Positions 47,928 through 56,341 of a stretch of 64,000 bases of DNA are shown piece after piece. Numbering within the stretch: the first letter of the stretch is position 1; each line of letters starts with the position of its first letter. The stretch spans positions 4,870,501 through 4,934,500 of the forward strand of contig NZ_CP022372.1 in assembly GCF_002220095.1 (NCBI RefSeq). Reading direction: 5' to 3'. This DNA is from Bosea sp. AS-1 (GTDB lineage Bacteria > Pseudomonadota > Alphaproteobacteria > Rhizobiales > Beijerinckiaceae). Under the pieces are notes generated by a model that did no database searches, was not told where the DNA came from, and saw nothing but the letters and a program-made list of their open reading frames with translations. Both the position numbers and the translations under genes were made by a program.

Positions 47928-49214
47928 TTACTTCTTGCGCTCGGCGATCTGCTGGGCGACGTCGGACTCGATGCGCTTGTAGGCTTCGTCGAGCGTGCCC
48001 TCGCCCGAGATCGCCTGGCCGAGGCGGCTGATCACCGCGTTGAAGATAACACGGTTATTGACGTAGCCCTGCAGCTTGTAGGCAACCGGAGAGAGCTGCG
48101 CGACCTGATCGGAGAAGACCTTGAGCGCGGCCTTGGCCTGCGGGCTGGCGTCCTTGTAGTCGAGGCCCTTGGCGGCGATGCCGAGATGGCCCGGCACGAA
48201 CAGCGAGCGGGCATAGAACTCGCTCAGCACCGGCTCGCTCGCCAGATAGTCCATCACCTTGGCGACGGCTTCCGGGCTCTTGGTCGTCTTGATCGCGACA
48301 AGGCCGGCGCCGCCCGGCATGCCCGAGCAATTGCCCGCGCCGCAGGGCGAAGGAACCGCGACCCAGTCGAAAGCATCCCCGACCGTCTTGTCGAACTGGG
48401 AAATCTGCCAGGAGCCGGAGTGGTACATCACCACCTGGGCGTTCTTGAACTCGTCATTGGCGCCGCGATAGGCGGTGCCGGAGACCGAGCCCCAGAGCTC
48501 CTTCTTCATCACGCCGCTGTTGTGCCAGTCATAGACCAGCTTGGCGGCGCGCTTGAAACCGTCATCGATCACGGCCGGCTCGCCCTTGTCATCAAAGACC
48601 TTGGCGCCTTCCGAGACCGCGACCGAGAAGAAGCGATGGCCGGAGCGGTCCATGGCGAGCGGGAACGGCGCCTGCACCTTGTCGGCCACGGCCTTGACCG
48701 CCTTGCCCCAATCCTCCCAGGTAGCCTTGGCGCCCGGCATGGCGATGCCGGCCTGCTCGAACAGCGTCTTGTTGACGAAGGGGCCAGTGACGGTGAGCTG
48801 CGTCATGAAGCCGGTGATTGCGCTGGAATCGCCCTCGGGACGCATCCAGGGCAGGAACGGCCCGAAATTCTTCTCCCAGTAGGAGGCGTCCTTCAGATAG
48901 GGACGCATGTCGAGCGCGTAGCGGGCGATGCCGCCGAGGTCGACGACGCGAGCGATGTCGGGGCCTTGCCCCGAGGCGAGCTGGACCGGAAGATTCTCGG
49001 TGATCGCCTTGTAGGGCACCTGATCGAGGACGACCTTGATATCCTTGTTCTGGGCCTCGAAGCGCTTCAGCAGGTCGGAAACGACCTCGCCCTCGTTGCC
49101 GTCCGAATACCAGGCGATGCGCACCGTGGTCTGAGCGAAGGCAGTGGTGGCCATGAGGCCGATGGCGAGACCCGCCGTCGCGGCGAAGGCGGAAATCCAG
49201 TGTTTCCTCTGCAT
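47928..49214 (-). CDS. Sugar ABC substrate-binding protein (SBP_bac_1)
   Basis: The 428-aa periplasmic protein has a signal peptide MQRKHWISAFAATAGLAIGL(...)TTAFAQ. Family segments are RIAWYSDGNEGEVVSDLLKRFE, ITENLPVQLASGQGPDIARV and GGAGLVAIKTTKSPEAVAKVMDYL in outline. I chose ATG 49214 because GGAG lies six bases upstream; an ATG at 49223 lacks this. It heads the operon SBP-permeases-ATPase-GH31-SDR and has a perfect LacI-type palindrome in its promoter. Confidence 0.94.
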   Translation of the reverse strand: MQRKHWISAFAATAGLAIGLMATTAFAQTTVRIAWYSDGNEGEVVSDLLKRFEAQNKDIKVVLDQVPYKAITENLPVQLASGQGPDIARVVDLGGIARYALDMRPYLKDASYWEKNFGPFLPWMRPEGDSSAITGFMTQLTVTGPFVNKTLFEQAGIAMPGAKATWEDWGKAVKAVADKVQAPFPLAMDRSGHRFFSVAVSEGAKVFDDKGEPAVIDDGFKRAAKLVYDWHNSGVMKKELWGSVSGTAYRGANDEFKNAQVVMYHSGSWQISQFDKTVGDAFDWVAVPSPCGAGNCSGMPGGAGLVAIKTTKSPEAVAKVMDYLASEPVLSEFYARSLFVPGHLGIAAKGLDYKDASPQAKAALKVFSDQVAQLSPVAYKLQGYVNNRVIFNAVISRLGQAISGEGTLDEAYKRIESDVAQQIAERKK

Positions 49215-49268
49215 GGGCTCCATCCCCTGAACAAACGCGACGCCTCGTCGAGCGTCTTGACATCTACT

Positions 49269-49286
49269 AAGGCAAACGTTTGCCTT
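49269..49286. promoter_or_regulatory. LacI-family operator, 18-bp perfect palindrome
   Basis: AAGGCAAACGTTTGCCTT has the central CG and A/T-flanked shape of LacI-family operators. On the minus strand a TTGACA (49290-49295) immediately precedes it, so binding would block the sugar operon promoter. A TTGACA at 49257-49262 faces the lacI gene. Confidence 0.85.
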
Positions 49287-49376
49287 GGTTGTCAACGGGC
49301 GCGCCGGACGGCATGGGTGCGTAGCCGGCTTCGCACCGGCATGCAGAGGACGAGGCGCAGGAAGGCTGGCGAGGCA

Positions 49377-50399
49377 ATGACGCCCAGAACGGCGGCAAAG
49401 GCAGGCAAGACCCGGCACGAAGCGGTCTCGCTCGCGACCGTGGCGCGCGAGACCGGGGTCTCGGTCGCGACCGTCTCCCGCATCGTCAACGGCAAGAGCG
49501 GGCGCGCCTCGGCGGAAACCATCGCGCGGGTCGCCGAGGCGATCGAGCGGCTGGGCTACCGACCCAACCCCGTGGGGCGGGCGCTGCGCCGCCGGACCAG
49601 CCGGGTCGTGGCGATGCTGTCACCCAATCTCGACAATCCGGCCATGGCGGCCATCGCCGTCTCGACGGAAGCCGCCCTGCGTAAAGCCGGCTACGTCATG
49701 ATTCTCTGCGATACGCATGACCGTCCAGAGCTGCAGGACGACTACCTGCAGGCGATGCGGGACCAGTTCGTCGCCGGCTATATCCTGGTCAGCGCCGTAC
49801 GCAGCAGAGGGCTCGAGCAGACGCTCGGGCGCGGCGACCCGATCGTCTTCGTGGCAAGACGCAATCCATTGGGCGGCGGTGCCTATGTGGGGATCGACAA
49901 TCGCGCGGCAGGCGCCGACGCCGCCGATTTCATGCTAGCCCATGGTGTCGACCGCCCCGCCGTACTGATGGCGACCGAAAACGCCTCGAGCACCGCCGAG
50001 CGCGCCGCGGGCTTCGTCGAACGGCTCGTCGCGCGGGGTGTTCCGGAGGATGGTATCCGCAAGGCGAGCGCGCCGGGGCTGTCGCATATCGAGATCGGCT
50101 ACGCGGCAGCGCGCAACCTGGTCCAGGATGGAGGCTGGCCGCGCGGGGCTCTCTGCGTCAGCGACATGATCGCCTATGGCGCCTACCGACTCGCGGCCGA
50201 ATCCGCGCTCTCGATCCCGCGCGACTGCAGGCTGGTCGGCGTCGACGGCAACGCGATCAACCACTGGATTGCCCCCTGGCTGACGTCGATCCGCATCCCG
50301 TACGAGACCTTCGGCCAGCACGTCCTGGAGCAACTGCGGCTGCAATGGAGCGGAGCCACGACCTCCGAGATCTACATTCCCCATCAACCACTGGCGTAG
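49377..50399 (+). CDS. LacI-family transcriptional repressor
   Basis: The 340-aa protein has an N-terminal LacI helix-turn-helix (SLATVARETGVSVATVSRIVNG, about 18-39), the hinge helix (PNPVGRALRRRTS) and a periplasmic-binding-protein-like ligand domain (VVAMLSPNLDNPAMAAI onward). ATG 49377 is preferred, with GCGAGG upstream; ATG 49341 is possible. It is divergent from the sugar ABC/GH31 operon and almost certainly represses it through the palindrome at 49269-49286, and perhaps itself. Confidence 0.93.
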   Translation: MTPRTAAKAGKTRHEAVSLATVARETGVSVATVSRIVNGKSGRASAETIARVAEAIERLGYRPNPVGRALRRRTSRVVAMLSPNLDNPAMAAIAVSTEAALRKAGYVMILCDTHDRPELQDDYLQAMRDQFVAGYILVSAVRSRGLEQTLGRGDPIVFVARRNPLGGGAYVGIDNRAAGADAADFMLAHGVDRPAVLMATENASSTAERAAGFVERLVARGVPEDGIRKASAPGLSHIEIGYAAARNLVQDGGWPRGALCVSDMIAYGAYRLAAESALSIPRDCRLVGVDGNAINHWIAPWLTSIRIPYETFGQHVLEQLRLQWSGATTSEIYIPHQPLA

Positions 50400-50511
50400 C
50401 AGCGCCACAGCCAGCGCCATCGTCACCGGCTAACCGGCCGGGACGAACTGCCATGCTGTCAACAACCACGCACCCGCCCGCATGCTCGCTGGGTCACACT
50501 GATGCGGGCAC

Positions 50512-50548
50512 TTGTGAGATCTCAGAAAGCCATTGTCAGATTTCACAA
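50512..50548. promoter_or_regulatory. Candidate GntR operator region
   Basis: TGAGATCTCA (50515-50524) is a perfect 10-bp palindrome. It sits inside a wider symmetry, TTGTGA (50512-50517) with TCACAA (50543-50548). The region lies 19-55 bp before the GntR start codon, fitting autoregulation of the operon. Confidence 0.45.
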
Positions 50549-50566
50549 ACTGAGCCAGCATGACGC

Positions 50567-51346
50567 ATGCTCGACTCGTCGCCCTTCTCCGGTCCTGCGT
50601 CATCGAACGGCGAAAGCCATGGCGCCTTCGCGAGCCGGCGCCTGCGACAAGCTTTCGTGAGCTGTGAGCTCGTCCCGAGCCATTATGTCCACGAAGCCGA
50701 TCTCGAACAGCGTTTCGGACTCGGGCGCGCTGCCGTCCGCGTCGCGCTGACGGAGCTGGCCGTAGCCGGTTTCGTCATCCGGCACGCGCGGCAGGGCTGG
50801 CTCGTCGCACCGGTCGACGGGGCCCTGGCGAGTGCCATCGTCGAGGCCAGGCTGAGACTCGAACTCGCCCTGATCGAGCGCTCCCTGGACGACCAGCGTA
50901 AAAGCACCTTGCACGGCCTCCGTGGAGCGATCGAAGCCGTCTGGGGACGTGACGACCCAACAGCACGCGCCATGGCCCATCAGCTCTGCCGACAGGCTTA
51001 CGATCTGCTGGCGCAGAATGCAGGACGCTTCGTCGAAAGCTGGCTTCGCGACCTCTGGGATCATGCCGAGCGCCTGACACGCAGCCTGGAGCTGGCCGGG
51101 CAGGTGGTCGCTCCGAGTGACCCGCGCCCATTGCTGGCTGCGCTCCTTGCCGGCGACCGCGAGGCTGCGCGGCAAGCCCTTCATGACGAGCAGACACGCT
51201 TCAGGGACGCGGTCGCCCTGGGTTTCCTGGCCGCCGGGCACCTGTTCCCCCAGGCCCGGCACGCCCCTGTCCGCAGCCGCCGGCCAGATCGCAAGACGAA
51301 CGATCGAAAACCATCCCCCACCCTGTCCGAGGAGAAATCGCGATGA
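50567..51346 (+). CDS. GntR-family regulator (FadR subfamily)
   Basis: The 259-aa protein has an N-terminal winged helix-turn-helix (about 22-85, YVHEADLEQRFGLGRAAVRVALTEL in outline, then VIRHARQGWLVAP) and an all-helical FCD ligand domain (about 100-225). The C-terminal 30 residues are basic and unstructured. Its stop overlaps the next gene's ATG by four bases, so it is co-transcribed with the nine-gene operon it presumably controls. The ligand is probably the imported compound or its product. Confidence 0.88.
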   Translation: MLDSSPFSGPASSNGESHGAFASRRLRQAFVSCELVPSHYVHEADLEQRFGLGRAAVRVALTELAVAGFVIRHARQGWLVAPVDGALASAIVEARLRLELALIERSLDDQRKSTLHGLRGAIEAVWGRDDPTARAMAHQLCRQAYDLLAQNAGRFVESWLRDLWDHAERLTRSLELAGQVVAPSDPRPLLAALLAGDREAARQALHDEQTRFRDAVALGFLAAGHLFPQARHAPVRSRRPDRKTNDRKPSPTLSEEKSR

Positions 51347-52848
51347 GCCGTGTTTCGAAAGCCGCAGCCGCCTTCCTCGTTGCCACCGCGCTCGGCCTCG
51401 CGGCCGGGCCGGCGCTGGCCGCCAAGGATCGTTTCGTCGTCGACCTCGTCAACGAGCCGTCCTCGCTCGATCCGCAGGTGCAATGGAACCCGGACAGCTA
51501 CTATGTCTACCGCAACATCTTCGACAATCTCGTCACCCGCGACGACAAGGGCGCGATCATCCCGCAGGTCGCGACCGCCTGGAAGCAGATCTCGGATACC
51601 GAGATCGAGTTCGACCTGCGCAGCGACATCGCCTTCCATGACGGTTCGAAGCTGACTGCCGACGACGTCGTCTATAGCGTCAAGCGCATCACCGATCCGA
51701 AATTCGCCAGCCCCCAGCTCGGCCAGTTCGACAAGATCACCGACGCCGTCGCTCTCTCGCCGACCAAGGTGAAGCTCGTCACCGCCGGCCCCTACCCGGC
51801 GCTGCTGGCCCAGCTGGTCAAGCTCTCGATCGTGCCCAAGGCTGTGGTCGAGGCCGTCGGCAAGGACGCCTTCAACCTCAAGCCCGTCGGCAGCGGCCCC
51901 TACAAGTTCGAATCCTGGCAGCGCGGCGTGAATGTCCAGCTCACGCGCAACGACGCCTATTGGGGCACCAAGGCGCCGTTCCCGGCGGTGACCTTCCGCG
52001 CCGTCCCGGACGCGGCGACCCGCCTCGCCAACCTGCAGGCAGGTTCGAGCGACCTCGTCGTCACGCTCGATGCCGACCAGGCCGCCCAGCTCAAATCCGC
52101 GCCCAAGGCCCAGGCCCTGATCGGCCTGACCGAGCGCGTCGCCTATGTCCGGCTCAACACGACCAAGCCGCCCTTCGACAATCCCAAGCTCCGGCTGGCG
52201 GCGGCCTATGCGCTCGACAAGCAGGCGATGATCGACGGCCTGCTCGGCGGCCACGACAAGCCGGTGCCAGAGCTGCTGACACCGGCGATCTTCGGTTGGG
52301 TCGACGGCATCAAGGGCCCGGAATTCGACCTCGCCAAGGCCAAGGCACTCGTTGCCGAAGCAGGCCCAGCGGCGAAGGCGGAGATCGACCTCGCCACCGC
52401 GCCGGTCTTCGATCAGCGCATCGTTCAGGCAATCCAGCAGATGCTGGCAGAGGCCGGCTTCAACGTGAAGATCGCGATGTCCGACATGGCGACCTATCTC
52501 AAGCGGGCCCAGGCCGGGCCGGAGGCGACATCGCTGCTCAGCTTCGGCCGCTGGTCCTGCGCCTGCCAGGACGCGGACGGCGTGCTCTTCCCGCTTCTGC
52601 ACAAGAGCAGCGGCTGGTCGGCTTATCGCAACCCCAAGATGGACGCCCTGCTGGAGGAGGCCCGCACGACGCTCGACAAGGACAAGCGCCTCGCCGCCTA
52701 CAAGCAGGTGCATGAGATCGTCGCCACCGACGTGCCGGTCGTGCCGCTCTACCAGGCTGTGGTGATCTACGGCGCGGCGAAGAACTTGACCTTCCAGCCG
52801 ACGCCCAACGAAAGCATGTTCATCAACCGGATGAGCTGGAAGGATTGA
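51343..52848 (+). CDS. Peptide-type ABC substrate-binding protein (SBP_bac_5)
   Basis: The 501-aa periplasmic protein has a signal peptide ending AAGPALAAKD. Family blocks are LVNEPSSLDPQVQWNPDSYY, IAFHDGSKLTADDVVYSVKR and LNTTKPPFDNPKLRLAAAYALDK. A Cys pair (SCACQ) in the C-terminal half is unusual. ATG 51343 overlaps the GntR stop. It supplies the DppBC-type permeases encoded next. Confidence 0.92.
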   Translation: MSRVSKAAAAFLVATALGLAAGPALAAKDRFVVDLVNEPSSLDPQVQWNPDSYYVYRNIFDNLVTRDDKGAIIPQVATAWKQISDTEIEFDLRSDIAFHDGSKLTADDVVYSVKRITDPKFASPQLGQFDKITDAVALSPTKVKLVTAGPYPALLAQLVKLSIVPKAVVEAVGKDAFNLKPVGSGPYKFESWQRGVNVQLTRNDAYWGTKAPFPAVTFRAVPDAATRLANLQAGSSDLVVTLDADQAAQLKSAPKAQALIGLTERVAYVRLNTTKPPFDNPKLRLAAAYALDKQAMIDGLLGGHDKPVPELLTPAIFGWVDGIKGPEFDLAKAKALVAEAGPAAKAEIDLATAPVFDQRIVQAIQQMLAEAGFNVKIAMSDMATYLKRAQAGPEATSLLSFGRWSCACQDADGVLFPLLHKSSGWSAYRNPKMDALLEEARTTLDKDKRLAAYKQVHEIVATDVPVVPLYQAVVIYGAAKNLTFQPTPNESMFINRMSWKD

Positions 52849-52854
52849 GCCGCG

Positions 52855-53781
52855 GTGTCGGGTTTCCTGCTCCGGCGGCTGGGCCAGGCGCTCGTCACCA
52901 TCCTCGGGGTGGTGACGCTGATCTTCTTCGTCCAGCGCCTGACGGGAGACCCGACCTACCTGCTCGTGCCGGAGACGGCGACGCAGGCCGATATCGCGGC
53001 CTTGCGCCACCAGCTCGGCTTCGACCGGCCGCTCGTCGTGCAGTATCTCGACTTCCTCGGCGAACTCGTCCGCTTCGACCTCGGCCAGTCCGTCGTGCAG
53101 CGCGTGCCAGTGACCACGATCATCGCCTCGCGCCTGCCCTATACGCTGATGCTGGCGGCAGGCGCGCTCATCGTCGCCTGCGGCATCGGCGTGCCGATCG
53201 GCATCCTGCTCGCGATCTTCCGCAACTCGCCCGCGGCGAAGGCCGCCGCCGGCTTCGTCCTCGCCGCGCAGAGCATGCCGACCTTCTGGAGCGGCATCCT
53301 GATGATCCTGGTGTTCTCGGTGCTGCTCGGCTGGCTGCCGCCCTCCTCCACCGGCGATCTCTCGCATCTCGTCATGCCCTCCTTCGCGCTCGGCCTGTTG
53401 AGCATGGCGACCTTCGCGCGGATCACCCGCTCGGCGCTGCTCGACGAACTCTCGAAGGACTATGTCCGCACCGCTCGCTCGCGCGGCGTCCGCAGCGGAC
53501 GCCTGCTGATCCGCCATCTCGCCCGCAATGCCTCGATCCCGGTGATCACCGTCGCCGCCCTCGAAATCTCGAACCTGCTGGCCGGCGCCGTCATCGTCGA
53601 GACGGTCTTCGCCTGGCCCGGCCTCGGACAAGTGACGGTGCAGGCGATCCTGGCGCGTGATTTCATGATCGTGCAGGGCGTGGTGCTGCTCGGCGCCTTC
53701 GTCACCGTGCTGCTCAACCTGCTTTCGGACCTGCTCTACAGCCTGGTCGATCCGCGCATCGTGCTGGAGGGCGCGCGGTGA
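52855..53781 (+). CDS. DppB-type ABC permease
   Basis: The 308-aa permease begins at GTG 52855, six bases after the SBP stop, with FLLRRLGQALVTILGVVTLIF. It has RLTGDPTYLLVPETAT, QSMPTFWSGILMILVFSVLLG and GAVIVETVFAWPGLGQVTVQAI. It overlaps the next permease gene by four bases. Confidence 0.92.
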   Translation: MSGFLLRRLGQALVTILGVVTLIFFVQRLTGDPTYLLVPETATQADIAALRHQLGFDRPLVVQYLDFLGELVRFDLGQSVVQRVPVTTIIASRLPYTLMLAAGALIVACGIGVPIGILLAIFRNSPAAKAAAGFVLAAQSMPTFWSGILMILVFSVLLGWLPPSSTGDLSHLVMPSFALGLLSMATFARITRSALLDELSKDYVRTARSRGVRSGRLLIRHLARNASIPVITVAALEISNLLAGAVIVETVFAWPGLGQVTVQAILARDFMIVQGVVLLGAFVTVLLNLLSDLLYSLVDPRIVLEGAR

Positions 53782-54635
53782 GCGTCGCGTCCGCAAACCC
53801 GATCCCGCGCAGCAAGCGTCTCAGGGTTTGGCGCTGGTGGCCGGTCGTCATCATCGCGCTCGTGGTGCTGGTCGCGCTCCTCGCGCCCTGGCTCGCACCC
53901 TATGACCCCAACCAGCAGAACCTGCTCGGCCGACTGAAGCCGCCCGGCACGGTCTCGCGCAGCTTCCATTACTGGCTCGGCAGCGACGAGTTGGGCCGCG
54001 ATCTGCTCAGCCGCGTCATCTACGGGGCGCGCATTTCGCTCATCGTCGCCTTCGCCTCGGTCATCCTCTCCGGTGCGGTCGGCACGACGCTCGGCATGAT
54101 CGCCGGCTATCATCGCGGCTGGGTCGAGATCGCCGTGATGCGCGTCGTCGACGTCTTCCTCTCGATCCCGGCGATCCTGCTCGCGATCATCACGGTCGCG
54201 GTGCTCGGTCCCGGCATCGTCAACGTCATCATGGTGCTCGCGCTCACGCGCTGGCCGCGCTACGCGCGCATCGCCTATAGCCAGACGCTCTCCGTCGCGA
54301 ACATGCCCTATGTCCGGCTCGCAGCCCTGATGGGCGCGGGCGCGCCGCGCATCCTCTTCCGCCACATCCTCCCCAACATCGTCGGCGCCGTCAGCGTCGT
54401 GGCGACGCTCGAATTCGGGCTGATGATCCTGTTCGAGGCGGGCCTGTCCTTCCTCGGGCTCGGCGTCCAGCCGCCAACCGCGAGCTGGGGCGCGATGCTC
54501 TCGACCGGGCGGAACTATGTCGCGACCGCCTGGTGGGTCGCGACGCTGCCGGGCGCCTGCCTGTTCGTGCTCGTGCTCGCCGTCAATCTCACCGGCGACG
54601 CCGTGCGCGACCGCCTCGATCCCCGCCATCGCTGA
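53778..54635 (+). CDS. DppC-type ABC permease
   Basis: The 285-aa permease has an N-terminal basic tail, LGSDELGRDLLSRVIYGARIS, and C-terminal AGLSFLGLGVQPPTASWGAML. It is coupled to the DppB-type gene and followed 11 bases later by an SDR gene. Family length is normal. Confidence 0.92.
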   Translation: MSVASANPIPRSKRLRVWRWWPVVIIALVVLVALLAPWLAPYDPNQQNLLGRLKPPGTVSRSFHYWLGSDELGRDLLSRVIYGARISLIVAFASVILSGAVGTTLGMIAGYHRGWVEIAVMRVVDVFLSIPAILLAIITVAVLGPGIVNVIMVLALTRWPRYARIAYSQTLSVANMPYVRLAALMGAGAPRILFRHILPNIVGAVSVVATLEFGLMILFEAGLSFLGLGVQPPTASWGAMLSTGRNYVATAWWVATLPGACLFVLVLAVNLTGDAVRDRLDPRHR

Positions 54636-54646
54636 AGGAAACGCTC

Positions 54647-55432
54647 ATGTTCGAGGACATCAAGGGGAAGCGCGCCGTCGTCACCGGCGCTTGCGGGGTG
54701 ATTGGCCGCTGGATCGCCGAGGTGCTGCACGAGGCCGGCGCCACGCTCTGCCTGACCGATGCACGGGCTGGGGATCTGGAGGCACAGGCCAAAGCGCTGG
54801 GCCTCTCCGGCGAGAGCTTCGTCATGCCGGCCGACCTGACCGACGAGGCCTCGATCACGGCGCTGACCAACGAGATCGGCAAGCGCTGGGGCGCCGCCGA
54901 CATCCTCGTCAACAATGCCGGCATCTATCCGAGCGCCTTCCTGCTGGACACGCCGACCGCCGAGTTCGACCGCATCCTCGCGATCAACCTGCGTGCCCCC
55001 TTCATCCTGACGCGCGAGCTCGCGACCCAGATGGTCCGCAAGGGCGTGAAGGGCTCGATCATCAACATCTCCTCAGGCGCTTCGCGCAAGATGCGGCGCA
55101 CGGCCTGCGTCTACTCGATGTCGAAGACCGCGCTCGACCGGCTGACCAAAGGGTTCGGCGTGGAACTGGCCGAATACGGCATCCGTTCCAACGCGCTGGA
55201 GCCGGGCTTCGCCGCCGGCAGCACGGTCAGCGCGCTGACCGACGCGCATATCCAGAACACCGTCGCGCAGATTCCGCTCGGCCGCGCCTCCTCGCGCGCC
55301 GATGTCGGCAACGCCCTGCTCTATCTCGCCAGCGACGCCTCCGCCTATGTCACCGGTGCGACCTTGACGGTCGATGGCGGCAACTCGATCGGCTCGCTCG
55401 CCGTCCATCAGGACAAGAAGCAGGCGCTCTGA
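54647..55432 (+). CDS. Short-chain dehydrogenase/reductase, canonical
   Basis: The 261-aa NAD(P)-dependent oxidoreductase has cofactor motif TGACGVIG, NNAGIYP, catalytic Ser in INISSGAS and YSMSK (Tyr and Lys present), with C-terminal GATLTVDGGNS. ATG 54647 follows GAAGGAAAC. Inserted between the permeases and the deacetylase, it probably oxidises or reduces an intermediate of the imported substrate. Confidence 0.9.
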   Translation: MFEDIKGKRAVVTGACGVIGRWIAEVLHEAGATLCLTDARAGDLEAQAKALGLSGESFVMPADLTDEASITALTNEIGKRWGAADILVNNAGIYPSAFLLDTPTAEFDRILAINLRAPFILTRELATQMVRKGVKGSIINISSGASRKMRRTACVYSMSKTALDRLTKGFGVELAEYGIRSNALEPGFAAGSTVSALTDAHIQNTVAQIPLGRASSRADVGNALLYLASDASAYVTGATLTVDGGNSIGSLAVHQDKKQAL

Positions 55433-55444
55433 GGAGGCACGGAC

Positions 55445-56341
55445 ATGACCGCCCCGAACGCCGCCCGCCCCGCCTATGAATGGCCCCAGGGCAAGTCGAG
55501 CGCCTTCTGTTTCACCATCGATGTCGATGCGGAGAGCCCCTATCAGTGGAGCCTGCCGGAAGGCGCGCCGGTCGCGCTCGGCCAGATCGAGCAAAGGCTG
55601 TTCGGCCCGCGCGTCGGCATCTGGCGCCTGCTCGACCTGCTCGATCGCTACGGCATCAAGGCGACGCTGTTCGTGCCGGGGCTGATCGCGAAGAACCACC
55701 CGGAGCTGCTGCCCACCTTCGTCGCCCGCGGCCATGAGATCGGCCTGCACGGCTATTTCCACGAGCTCGCCACCGAGGCCGGGCCGGAGGAATTCGCCCG
55801 TGCGATGGACGAGTCGCTGGCGCTGTTCAAAAGCCAGGCGGGCGTCGTGCCGAAAGGCTTCCGCTCGCCGGCCTGGGAAATGACGCCCTTCATGCTGGAA
55901 GAGGTGAAGCGGCGCGGCCTCTACGATTCCTCGCTAATGGGCTTCGACCATCCCTATACGATCGACGGCGTGACGCAGGTTCCGGTGCTCTGGGCCGTCG
56001 ACGACGCCGTCTATTTCCGCTTCACCGGCAGTGCACAGGATCGCGCCCCGCCCTCGGCCCAGAACGGCATCCTCGATGCCTGGCTCGACGAATGGGAGGT
56101 ACTCCATCGCGAGGGCCGAATGATGATGCTCACCGTCCATGACTGGATATCCGGTCGCGCCGGGCGCGTGCGCATGCTGGAGAAGCTGCTCGACGTGGTG
56201 ACGGCCTCGCCCGGCGTCTGGATCGCGACCGTCGGCGAGCTGGCGGAGCATCACGCCGCGAGCGCCAATGCGCAGCGCTTCAGCGTGCCGATGCGGCTGC
56301 CACAGCCGAGCGCGCCCTTGCGCTTCCGGACCAAAGCCTGA
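55445..56341 (+). CDS. Polysaccharide-deacetylase (NodB) fold hydrolase, PuuE-like
   Basis: The 298-aa protein has the NodB motif 1 FTIDVDAES (Asp26, Asp28), motif 2 HEIGLHGYFHE and motif 3 FRSPAWEM. The extra N- and C-terminal loops and the absence of a signal peptide resemble the PuuE/allantoinase-like cytoplasmic group, not cell-wall deacetylases. It should cleave a C-N bond of an imported amide. Its stop overlaps the next gene's ATG by one base. Confidence 0.85.
   Translation: MTAPNAARPAYEWPQGKSSAFCFTIDVDAESPYQWSLPEGAPVALGQIEQRLFGPRVGIWRLLDLLDRYGIKATLFVPGLIAKNHPELLPTFVARGHEIGLHGYFHELATEAGPEEFARAMDESLALFKSQAGVVPKGFRSPAWEMTPFMLEEVKRRGLYDSSLMGFDHPYTIDGVTQVPVLWAVDDAVYFRFTGSAQDRAPPSAQNGILDAWLDEWEVLHREGRMMMLTVHDWISGRAGRVRMLEKLLDVVTASPGVWIATVGELAEHHAASANAQRFSVPMRLPQPSAPLRFRTKA

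Noticed and set aside
47844..49376. A 510-codon extension in front of the LacI helix-turn-helix
   Set aside because: It is antisense to the sugar SBP gene and crosses the operator and promoter; the LacI start at 49377 is normal for the family.
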